Shown here piece after piece: positions 54,607 through 64,000 of a stretch of DNA of 64,000 nt (its first letter is position 1; every line of letters starts with the position of its first letter). A model generated the notes under the pieces. It saw only the letters and a program-made list of their open reading frames with translations, was not told the origin of the DNA and did no database searches. The stretch lies in assembly GCA_025266875.1 (NCBI GenBank), contig JALLLT010000002.1, positions 186,001 to 250,000 of the forward strand, written 5' to 3'. Both the position numbers and the translations under genes were made by a program. This DNA comes from Fennellomyces sp. T-0311. Lineage: Eukaryota; Mucoromycota; Mucoromycetes; Mucorales; Lichtheimiaceae.

Positions 54607-57142
54607 ATGGAAACTTCACATTGCCATTGCCACAAGCCAGCCAAGCACCTCATGACCAAGAAGGAAGGCCCAAACAAAGGCCGCTGGTTTTACACTGTAA
54701 GTAATTCGCGACAATGCAGCGTCATGAAAAAAAAGATCCATGTTAAAATCTAAACGACATTGTGAACAGTGCGAATCGAGGGCCTGCAAGTTTTTCCACT
54801 GGGACGATACCACGCCGCGTTCAAGAGACCTTGGCGGCGGGCATACAGTTGGAGACACTGTCAAGCCGAAAAAAGCCCTCTTTTGGGTCGTGTCGCCCGC
54901 GCAAATCAGATTTCGCGTAAAGTGCAGTCGACAGTTGGTGGAAGACCTGCGTAGCGTCGCCACACATGATATCAATAATGCATCGTGGTCAATTCCTGCG
55001 ACTCAAGAGGCTTACCAGAACGTTATCAGGGTCATCAGAAAGGAGATTCTGGATACCGATGTCGAGCAACTGCCGAGCAACTTTGTACACGTATTGCCAA
55101 AGAAAGAAGACGAGCCAAATCAGACCGACAGCACAGCGAAGCAGGAACCTGATGAACGGCTGCAGCGCGTGATGGATACCGAACTATGGCAAGTACTGAA
55201 GGAGTTTCAGCGGAAAGGTGTGGCGGAAGGAGTTGCCCGAAACGGACGCATGCTTCTCGGCGACGAGATGGGATTAGGAAAAACCATCCAGGCGATTGCC
55301 ATAGCGGTCGCATACTCAGATGAATGGCCCGTGCTTGTCGTCTGTCCATCCTCGCTCCGCTTGACTTGGAAAGGAGAAATTATCCGATGGCTCGGTCTGG
55401 AGAAGCATGAGATACAAGTTATCACCAAAGGAACAGACATGGATGATCTCGCACAAAGGTCAAACAACACAACGCTCAACATCATAAATGACGACAGTGG
55501 CAGAAAGCGACGCAAGCTACGAGCTGAAGCTCGAGACGTCAAATTCTGGATCACAAGCTATGACCTGGCCACGCGTGGAGTCGACTGCATCGAAAAGGCC
55601 AATTTCAACTTTATTATTTGCGATGAAAGTCATTACATCAAGGCGATGAATGTGTGATTGCTTCTTTGATATCTAGGATTTACAAAGGAGGCTAATCATT
55701 TGCGATTTAGACCAAGCGGACCAAGGCACTGGCTCCGGTTCTAAAAAAGAGCAAGCACACGCTGCTATTGTCAGGAACACCAGCATTCTCCCGGCCTTCC
55801 GAACTGTTTACTCAAGTCAGTGCGCTGCGCTCAGACATCTTTCCAAACTATCATTCGTTCGGTGCCAGGTATTGCTCTTCCAGTTATGGTGCTTACGGAA
55901 AGGTCTATCAAGGTTTGACATATGTAAAAGAAAGCCAAAAGAAATACATATTGATGTCATGCAATAGGCGCTCAAAACTTGGTGGAGCTGAATATGCTTC
56001 TCAGTCGGTCGGTGATGGTTCGCCGACTCAAGGATGACGTTGGATTGGAACTTCCGCCCAAGACTCGCCAAACCGTACTGATCGATATCGCCAGCCTCAA
56101 AGCTATGAAAAAGTTTGCGGATTTGATGGGTGACATGCAAGTCGCCATCGATAATGCTGGTTCTGATGAGCACTTGCGAGAAGAAAAAAAGTCTAACAAG
56201 CAGCAAATGTTGCTTGAATGGGTATGGTGTCAGCAACATTTTGTATTACATCGCGATACTCACGTTGGTATGCTTCAAGTACACAGAAACAGCAACTGCA
56301 AAGATACCTGCTGTTCGAGAATATTTGACAGATCTTCTCGAAAGTACACAGCAAAAGATCATTGTCTTCGCATACCATCGACCCATGATGGACGCCATTG
56401 AAAGCTGCGTCTCCAAACTAGGAGTAAGTATCCCCAAATCACGCTTATAGAATCAATCCACTGATCGCGCTGGTTTATAGATCGGCTATATTCGAATCGA
56501 TGGATCCACAAAAACATCCATCAGACAGCAACTTTGCGACCAATTCCAAGCACCTGACTCAGAAACCCAAGTCGCCATTCTTAGCATTCCAATCGGCGTT
56601 GGACTAACATTAAGTGCAGCCGATATCGGCAAGTTGCGTTCCTTACTTTAATATTAATATTTTAACAATTTGATTGATAGTGTGTTTCGCTGAACTATAT
56701 TGGACACCATCCCAACTACTACAAGCCGAAGATCGTGCCCACGTAAACTGTACTTTTGGCTTTCTAGTTACTGATACTAATATATATCCACGATAGCGGA
56801 TTGGGCGTGTCGGACCTGTCAATATTGTGTATATTCTTGCAATGGATACAATTGGTAAGAATCGTTCAACAGTATATGGAGCGGTCGACTAATGCGTGTA
56901 CTTCGATAGACCAAGTTCTTTGGCCGATGGTGAAGAAAAAGCTGCGCATTATCAGCACCACAATCGGTATGTTTTTTCTTCATGTGAATAGCATAGCTTC
57001 TAATATTATTATTACCTACACAGATGGCGCTGGTGGAAAAGTATCGATAAATGAGGATAAGTCTTCGGTACCCCGCTGGTTATGTGAGGAGGATGCCGAG
57101 GAGTTTATGATGGATGATATTGCTTCCCAATTAGAAGAATGA
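54607..57142 (+). CDS. SMARCAL1/ZRANB3-type annealing helicase with an N-terminal GRF zinc finger
   Basis: Ten exons: 54607-54696, 54770-55651, 55711-55912, 55968-56221, 56280-56423, 56481-56628, 56681-56742, 56797-56854, 56910-56966, 57024-57142, giving 671 residues. Residues 5-45 form a GRF zinc finger (CHCHKPAK, GPNKGRWFYTC, CKFFHWDD), split by intron 1. The SNF2 ATPase follows: LLGDEMGLGKTIQAI (Walker A), WITSYDLATRG, ICDESH (motif II), LLLSGTPAFSRPSE, FGARYC, then helicase-C motifs IIVFAYHRPMMDAI, YIRIDGST and QAEDRAHRIG. SMARCAL1-type enzymes rewind RPA-coated single strands and remodel stalled replication forks. No HARP domain was seen. The intron after 56628 has a GC donor (GCAAGT). 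Confidence 0.93.
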
Positions 57143-57700
57143 AATGGTTGAATGTTGAATACACGTATCAATATATCAGCCTTGCTTATCTTGCAAATCA
57201 TTTATGCTTGTTGGACGTGGGGGACACCATTAATGCTGTCCAGTGAAAGCTTAGGTATTGGAAGGGGTGTTGATGTGTGCGATACCAATATGAAGTGAGA
57301 AATGATCCAGTGCTGTGTATACAGTGGCAAAAAATGGTATGGTATACTTGAGTGTATCAGTAATTTATTAAGTTCTTTTGAATGCGTACAAAGCAAACAA
57401 AAATGCAGTTAAGAGTTCATTGTTGATGTTTTCTATATAAAATAGGTAATAAAATGAGAACTTCTGCTGTGACCTTGGCATCCATGACAGATACGTTCAG
57501 GTTTAATTTCCTTTGGCCATTATGCAAATGATCGTCGACAGAGCAAATTCGCCCTGACATGGGCCTGGTGTCAATAAATTTGCCTGCGTTTGTTATTATT
57601 TTGCTGATCCATAACCCTCGGTACGAACAGCCAGCAATGTTGCATGGGTTTCTTGTCGAACTCTCCTTGCTTGTTAAATTGCTTTAATGGTGCCGGCACC
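57143..57700. other. 3' flank, no gene seen
   Basis: AT-rich spacer downstream of the helicase gene. Only short open frames. Confidence 0.5.
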
Positions 57701-57706
57701 TATGAG

Positions 57707-57913
57707 TCAATGTAATGGATTGAATGTGTTGATTCCGTCCAATCCATTGTCGAAGGGGTTTTCGACGATATTGTAATACTGATAGATTTGAATGACTTGG
57801 CGGTCGTCCCATTGTTCGTTGTGTAACGCGTCCAAACTTAATTCTTGCCGCCAAACAAACATGCCCAGTATGGATTGTCGTGACGTGACAACAGAGTGAT
57901 TGACACTATCCAT
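57707..57913 (-). CDS. Hypothetical 68-residue protein
   Basis: A complete ATG-to-stop frame on the minus strand reads SILGMFVWRQELSLDALHN, then WDDRQVIQIYQYYNIVENPF, with a balanced composition that looks like real protein. It could be a small gene or the end of a decayed one. No family is recognised. Confidence 0.28.
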   Translation of the reverse strand: MDSVNHSVVTSRQSILGMFVWRQELSLDALHNEQWDDRQVIQIYQYYNIVENPFDNGLDGINTFNPLH

Positions 57914-58089
57914 TGTATATCATACTGTGTATCTCAACATTGTTCCTGACATCTAACTGAAGCTACGATGAGTGCTCGGTAAAGCTGGATCATGGGGTGT
58001 TCAATTTCGTTTAATGTTAACATTTCTACGTAACGGATCAACAAGTTACAAAAAGAAAACTCTATCTAACAATTTACAAAGAAGCATGC

Positions 58090-59745
58090 AGCACTCCTAG
58101 CCGTGATGCCCATCACCCATCAAGAACATCGCGTTTACAGGGATCGCCACGAGGAGGCGATGCTGCGTCGATCCCCGACCACACCCTGACTCCCCACAGG
58201 ATTTCGTACATGGCCGCCTGTTCACCATGTACTTGGAACGGTCCCCAGGCCTTACGACACTGAGATTTTGGCAGCTATTCCAGAGGAAGGGTTAACGTAA
58301 GCTTGCAGCAGACCCACTGAAGCCACGCCAGCTTCCGAAGAAGGCTTTGCCCATCGAAACGACGAGCACCCTATCCACCGGCTGCGAGGCCCGTTTTGCG
58401 CCAACATCTCCTTCTTGATGGTTGCTGAACAGCTGGGAGCGGATCCAGGAGCACTTACTTGAGTTCAACCTGCGATATAAAAGAGGCTTTCGCCCCCAAT
58501 ATATACTATTATGCAGGGAAGAGCTAAAGGTAAAGTTTTACAGGACGGCGTCATCTGTGCGTCGGCAGACTGGTATAAACGTTGAGCGTCTGCGCTTTGT
58601 GCTAAGGGGCCAGGGAAGAGAGGGGTCAATCTTTTGGCGCGCCTTCAGAGTCAGTGATCCCGATGGAAACGGTCGCTTTCTCGCGCGCACTGAATCAGAG
58701 CTGTGTCTTGATCAGCAAACCGGGAGAGTTGGCAATCAGCATGGCAGTCTACAACAGAAGAAAATAGTTTCTACGCGGACATGCGAGACATTTTACCCTT
58801 TGTGCGTGAATGCGTGCGATGCTGAAAGAATGAATGCGAAGACAAAGAAACAATGAGGAACGAGGGCTGCGGCTGCAGCAATAAGACGGGATCCGGTGTA
58901 TTCCCGGTTGCATGGTTGTAAATTGGCCGCAGCAACCAGATCATATTGCTTGGCCTGCTAATCCAAAAATGGAAGGCTCTCTCACAATACAAAGATCGCG
59001 GTCCACTGACAAGAGCACCCATTCTGGTCGACTCGGTTCGTTATATTTGAAACAAGCATTTTTTGGGCTTTCTTACGACACTCGTTACGTGTCTCTACGT
59101 TATCCCTACGCGAAGCTGGTTTCCAGCGCGACCCGATGCTATGGACAACACATACAGTGGGCCTTGGATCTTGATTGGCCGCGTGACGTTGCCAAGTTGC
59201 TTTAAATCCGGCTGCTTGGTAGCGACGCGCTTCTTTCCTTAACACGCTCCACCCCTTCCTTTGATCTACTTGTTCAATCTTTGCTGTTTCTTTGGCACAC
59301 CCCGTCGCATTCCCGTTCACTTGCTGCACAAGCTCAGCGGCTCTGTCTCCCAATGCCACTTTTGCATTGGCGCTTTTCCCCTTTTCTTTTTTTGTAGCGC
59401 CGCCACTGTCATGAGCCAGCGAACCCGCCCTGTCAGGTAACGAGACTAACGATAGCACGGCTCATGGCTGTGCAACGGCGCAAGTGGAGGGTAACTTCCG
59501 CGTGCGTGGAGGCCCCGTTGAAGCGAAGTTTCTTTCTGCAACCCCAGTCCTGGGTATGCATTTTAGTCGGGATTTCCTGGCGTCTTGGGTTTGTCGCAAC
59601 TGCCAGCCCGTGGGACCAAGAGACCGGGGAACGTTCCAGCTCGGAAGGGTTCGCGCACACAGAGAGATCTAGCTGGGCTCTCCACTGGCTCAAATCTCCT
59701 TAGAGCCTCATACGGTCCACTCTGTGGTTGGGCACAGGGATAAGC
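58090..59745. other. GC-rich island with coding-like relics, possibly a retroelement remnant
   Basis: Base composition rises clearly above the flanks. Several overlapping open frames of 80-160 codons occur on both strands (plus 58422-58856; minus 59458-58982 and 59693-59433). None shows a known motif. The minus-strand piece is Lys/Arg/Ala-rich (LGDRAAELVQQVNGN). The change in composition suggests inserted or transferred DNA, perhaps the gag part of a retroelement. That is inference. Confidence 0.3.
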
Positions 59746-59746
59746 G

Positions 59747-59853
59747 GCTCGTATCGTAAGTAGAAACTACCGAAGCTGCGGGCGACCTTGAAAAAGGGCG
59801 CTCGTATCGTAAGTAGAACCTACCGGTCCTGCGGGCTACCTTGGAAAAAGGCG
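59747..59853. repeat. Tandem duplication of about 53 bp
   Basis: Two adjacent copies share CTCGTATCGTAAGTAGAA, then CTACCG, TGCGGGC and ACCTTG plus an A run, with a few substitutions. Confidence 0.85.
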
Positions 59854-59988
59854 CATTCTATTTTATTCCCCCTTGGACTATCCGATGATCCGTCAGCTAC
59901 TTTCTGACTGTGAGGATAGGGAGTCAACGCAGTGCTGCTTCTACGTAGCGACTCCTAGACAGCTTTTGCTGACCAGACGCACTGCAAG

Positions 59989-60012
59989 CACACACACACA
60001 CACACACACACA
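59989..60012. repeat. CA microsatellite
   Basis: An uninterrupted run of twelve CA units. Confidence 0.95.
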
Positions 60013-60582
60013 AGGCTCAGATGGAAGGAAATGACATGGATGAGTATGTGATACGTTAGAATAATGGTTGTCTATATCTTTGTATCCGAATAATAATACC
60101 TGTCTGCAAAATGTACATAAACAACACACTCTGGTGGTGATCATGATGATTGATTACATGATGATACTTCGCTTATAACACTCCTGATACTTTCACAAAA
60201 TTGACGTTACTTCACTGATGGAATCGTCATTAGAGTAAATTTCTCTTGAGAGCGGTGTTTTACCACCATTCCATGGTGTTTGTGTGAACCGAATTTATAC
60301 ACACCTGAGAACCAAGAGAAACATATTCACTCGATAAACTCTTTATTCAAACGTATTCTTGATTGGTGTATATGGAAATTCACTGCTGCTACATACAAGT
60401 AATGCGTTTGACTGCTTTAAGCCAATTTGATAATACGATGGTCCACAGTTTTATATGTAAGACGCTGTATTAGGAATGAAGCGCAACCGGTTTAAAAGTG
60501 GCTCATGGACTAAATGTTATAGGCTACGTAGAAAATGCAGAATCTTGAAGTTCGTCCTGCGCTGGAAATAAATGTCGTAGCG

Positions 60583-60978
60583 TCAGTGGCCAGAACCTTC
60601 GCCATGATGTTTAAGCTTTTTTTTTTTCAAATTATACGAGCAAGGTCCGTTCACCTCATCCAGCTTTTCCAGCTCTGGTACGCAATTATCAGTGAGATTG
60701 ACAAATCTGCGAAGATACAAAGACTGAATATTTGGTTGGATTTCAATTTTGGGTATAGACATCGTGATCCCGCTTAACGGCATCAACGTATGAGACCCAC
60801 GGATTCTGGTCATTTCTAGTGTTGTAATGTCTGCGAGCGCGTTAATAGTCTGATCTGCCAATCCTTCCCAGCATCTGGTCTCTGTTTCCTTCATAGCACA
60901 TTTTTGACCCTGCGATATGAGATGCTCGAAAAACCGTTGAAAACCTCCAAGTAAAATCGCAAATCCAAGCATATACAC
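60583..60978 (-). pseudogene. F-box/LRR-like coding relic
   Basis: Minus-strand frame with leucine-rich-repeat spacing: GLADQTINALADITTLEMTR, then SLYLRRFVNLTDNCVPELE. This resembles the LRR part of fungal F-box proteins. It ends in a Lys run from an A-rich tract. The upstream continuation (61196-60891) is in another frame. No F-box was found, so it is probably a fragment. Confidence 0.35.
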
Positions 60979-61129
60979 GTTGTATTACCGAGCATTTTTC
61001 TTTTCAAATTATTTGGTAAATAAGAAGCTAACTTGTTCCTTGATAACTTTAGTGAATCCCGTGCAAGGAAAAGTGAAAGGTGCGCATAAGCAGCATAGCA
61101 CACGACCGAAGTTTTCCTCTTGCTAATAT

Positions 61130-61600
61130 ACACCCAGAAATCAAGAAACATGTCGTCTTTAGCTACCCTCAGCCTATCCTCAATTTGACGGTTCAATTTT
61201 ATGATCCTTTGGCAGAAATTGATCTATTGATTTTATACTTTGGTGCACCTGGCGAAATGGAGGCCGCTGACAGTATTACAGCAGCTCAGCGCCGCGAAGC
61301 TAACGTGCTCCACTCTTGGCCTGGTATAGATGACATAGATATACCCGAATCTTTGTTTTCGTTTGAGGATACTTGAGAGTTGCACGAATACTTTGGCCAC
61401 TGCGCAGTGTACAGGTAGTTTATGTCCCTAGTGCCAAGCACAATGGAACCTGTTCACACTGAGAATGTCGATTCTATCGGAGAAGTTGACTTATACAGGA
61501 CGATGACAATGATAACGACGATGACGACGACGGGTCGAACGGCTTCCTCCATAGCTACGACTACGAGTGGCTTGACTTCGAGCCGTTTAGGTATACAAAG
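61130..61600 (+). pseudogene. Unrecognised coding relic with an acidic tail
   Basis: Plus strand. An open frame to 61376 reads PILNLTVQFYDPLAEIDLL, then NVLHSWPGIDDIDIPESLF and a stop. A second frame continues with HTENVDSIGEVDLY. A third reads an Asp/Asn run, then HSYDYEWLDFEPF, ending at a GTATAC donor-like site near 61592. The pattern fits one protein broken by a stop and indels. The family is unknown. Confidence 0.3.
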
Positions 61601-63545
61601 AATAGTCTTCCACTCAAAACCATGAATAATCTCATTGACCCTAATAATCTGCGATGACACGACAGGTAGCAGCATCCAAAGTTTTTACTTACAACAATCA
61701 GAGTCATAGAAGGACTATGATATCATGTATACGAGTGAATATGGCCTAAAATGACACATTTTCTCCTGATAAAAAACAAGACCATTGTTATATCAACACT
61801 CCCATAAAGCAGATCTTTTTCGGTGAATTCGTTTCGCTGACTGAGTATGCACGGAATGTCTCATTCTTGCCGAGATCAACTTTTATTATCTACCTGTCAC
61901 AGATCGAGATAGTAGCAATCAAACGCATTTTACGTGCCATCTAGTTATCAGGGAAGATTGCGTGCACTGTAAATCGATAGGCGTACGTGCTTTTCATGAA
62001 GATCTCAAGTTTGATACCTCCATTGAAATCAGAAGAAGTATTATTATTAGATAGAAGCGATATACATATGCTCACTTGTATTTGCAATGCTCTTGTCCTC
62101 TTTACCGACAAATTTATACGACTTTGCGCGGTTTATAGCCCACACATACGTGCGCACAACAACATAAAACAGATCGATACTTGTACATACATGTTTAGAT
62201 GAGATGTTTGTTAGTGATTCAGATATTTAGAATTTTGAATCTGGTGCAACCGTGTCCAATAAATTTGCGCAAAGTGCTTTCATGTGTAAATTTGCAGGCA
62301 GCTGCGACATCATTTTTTCCGTTTTGAAATAGAAAACCAGACTGTTGTCTCGAACACGTTGCTATAGAAGGAAAATATGCTTTTACTGCATTTGCACAAA
62401 GATATCGTGGTACCATTTACAGAAAAAAAAGTTTACAATGAGCGAACGTGCTCCGCAGCAGGCTAAAGTCGCATGTCCAAGTTCCGCGCACAGGCCTTGC
62501 TCAATATCTGCTAAATTTAGCATCAAGGGTGTAACTATAGAAACATGGTTTATGAACTCTGCTGTCAAGGGAGATTTAACTTGACACTAAAATTATATAG
62601 GAATGGTTCTCTTTCTCTCTTTGCTTTACAAACAAAAAAAAAGGTGGATTCTCTCATTGTCGTTGATCCTTTATGAACGAGCAATCGCATATGATATAAC
62701 CCAATCATTCGTTTGCTACAAACCATCAGATTTAAATTGCAGTGCGACATGAATAACCTGGCTCCCATAACCTTGGGCTAGTTTGTTACATGTGCTCGCT
62801 GCCTCGAGAGGGCAGTGTGTGTCCGACATCACCGCACAAATTAATTTAATCGACATCTGGTGACAACTATAAAAAAAAGGCTCAAGTTAATTTATCACGA
62901 CAGTGGATGGCGTATTCGCAATCACAATGTGGAATTGGCGTACGAAATAGTAGTAACGCCAACATCCACAAGAATCAGGGGAGGGAGACAACGAAAAGAT
63001 CGACTGTTGAGTTGGAAAATAGGATCCAGCAAGCTGAGTTGCTATTAATTAGGTAGGCCAAACGGCCATCGTATAACCTCTTTTGAAAAGAGGGCAAAGG
63101 TCGAGGCTTTTCTGATCATCGAAGGGTTTGGTTCGGCGTTACACCATTGGGAAGAGAGGTGGTACGATTGCCGCATCTGTCTATCCATGTAAGCTGCTGC
63201 TGCTTGCGGCAGGCTGGGCGGGCGGCACAGCAAAGCAAAGCATCAGCGTGCGCGGTAGTCGCAATGCGCTGTACTCTTATATTAAATAAATTAATTTGGA
63301 GGTCCAACAGTTTAAAATAGAGAGCAGCTAACCAAAAAATAGCCATTTTGAACGGTATAATGTGGGTGCCTGGTTAATGTGTCACCAAACTTTGTTTCTC
63401 AGAGCTAGACTTTTTTTCGAGTGGAGACCCCTTCCTCTTGCTTACTCTCACTTTTTATTTTACCGCTTGTGACAAAGTGTAGCTTTTCTCTCAAATTGCG
63501 TCGACCGATCGCCAGCACTTGCCCCCTTAATCACTTATTCTTTCC
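61600..63545. other. Intergenic stretch, no gene seen
   Basis: AT-rich, with only short unsupported open frames. The last 150 bases form the promoter and leader of the RhoGEF gene. Confidence 0.45.
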
Positions 63546-63548
63546 TTC

Positions 63549-63570
63549 CTCTCTCTCTCTCTCTCTCTCT
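63549..63570. repeat. CT microsatellite in the RhoGEF leader
   Basis: A pure CT run about 50 nt before the RhoGEF start, similar to the one at the UFD4-like start. Confidence 0.85.
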
Positions 63571-63617
63571 TTATTGCACTCTCCCTTCCTTTCAACCCAA
63601 TCCCTGTACAATAACCT

Positions 63618-64000
63618 ATGCTTTCTGCATCTACGCTCTCATCCAATGCATCAGATGCATTCTCGACCAACACAGCCGCGACAACGCCTGTATCGCCCTA
63701 TTCCGTCGGTTCGACTCCGAAAGTGCCGGGAAACAATCCTTTGACCGAGCTTATCGAAACCGAAAAGAGTTATATGGAAACCCTCAAGATCATTGACATT
63801 GTAACGTGTTTTCAAAGGCTGGTTGATATGAGTTACGTTGACGCCCTGAATTTGTTGTTTAGCAACTGGCCCCGCTGTGGACCGATCAATCTGCTTCCGA
63901 TTTTTCCGAGCTCTTGGCCAACGTGCGCGAAATTATCAAAGTCAACAAACGTTTCTGCGCGGTAAATACCGAGAATCTCCAGAAAGTAATAACAAATATG
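63618..64000 (+). CDS. Rho guanine nucleotide exchange factor (DH domain), 5' end only
   Basis: Exon 1 is 63618-63800. After a 62-nt intron, exon 2 starts at 63863 and runs to the end of the window or to a possible donor at about 63962. The N-terminus is Ser/Thr-rich, followed by LTELIETEKSYMETLKIIDI, the start of a Dbl-homology domain. Then QLAPLWTDQSASDFSELLAN and VREIIKVNKRFC continue the first DH helices. DH proteins load GTP onto Rho/Cdc42 GTPases to control polarity and cell-wall synthesis. The remainder lies beyond the window, so the exact type (Bem, Cdc24 or Tus1-like) cannot be told. Confidence 0.85.

Noticed and set aside
1..64000. tRNA genes
   Set aside because: Scanning by eye for B-box-like GGTTCGANNCC with a matching A box and cloverleaf found no convincing candidate; a dedicated tRNA scan could still find one.

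Overview
The window looks like genomic DNA of an early-diverging fungus, most likely Mucoromycota. The grounds are intron-dense genes with short GT-AG introns (mostly 45-75 nt), TATA boxes 60-150 nt upstream of start codons, a fungal gene set (UFD4-type HECT ligase, SEC2, SEH1, long-chain acyl-CoA synthetase, Dal5- and DHA2-type transporters) and a eukaryotic Fanzor nuclease gene. No species is claimed. Exon joins were worked out by hand from splice signals. Every complete multi-exon gene listed with confidence of 0.7 or more gives an uninterrupted frame with matching intron phases.

Layout: 0.3-5.5 kb holds a complete UFD4/TRIP12-like HECT ubiquitin ligase. 5.6-14.5 kb is a mobile-element island: a broken zinc-ribbon transposon-type ORF (DUF6729-like), a degraded hydrophobic ORF, a nearly complete 13-exon Fanzor (TnpB-like RNA-guided nuclease) and, just after it, a decayed copy of the 3' end of the UFD4 gene. 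14.8-16.3 kb is fructose-1,6-bisphosphatase. 16.6-19.5 kb is a receptor-like protein with a kelch ectodomain, one membrane span and a protein kinase domain. 20.4-23.3 kb is repeat-rich: a 140-bp tandem repeat, a T-rich tract and an 800-bp long-inverted-repeat element.

23.4-32.7 kb is gene-dense: a membrane-anchored 11-residue-repeat protein (-), a nine-AT-hook protein (+), nucleoporin SEH1 (-), a DUF2358 protein (+, divergent from SEH1), a small Cys/His protein (+) and SEC2-like Rab GEF (-). 33-42.5 kb is AT-rich and gene-poor, with coding relics and two small unrecognised models.

42.6-52.3 kb has long-chain acyl-CoA synthetase (+), a Dal5-family anion permease (+), a TMEM135-like membrane protein (-) and a DHA2 multidrug transporter (-). 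54.6-57.1 kb is a SMARCAL1-type annealing helicase with an N-terminal GRF zinc finger. 57.2-63.6 kb is gene-poor with F-box/LRR-like and GC-rich relics. A RhoGEF gene starts at 63.6 kb and runs off the end.

The genes are mainly unlinked housekeeping loci, not a pathway cluster. The most notable system is the Fanzor locus. It keeps its three RuvC catalytic residues, but two zinc-ribbon cysteines and the final splice phase appear damaged. It lies between two direct copies of the UFD4 3' end.
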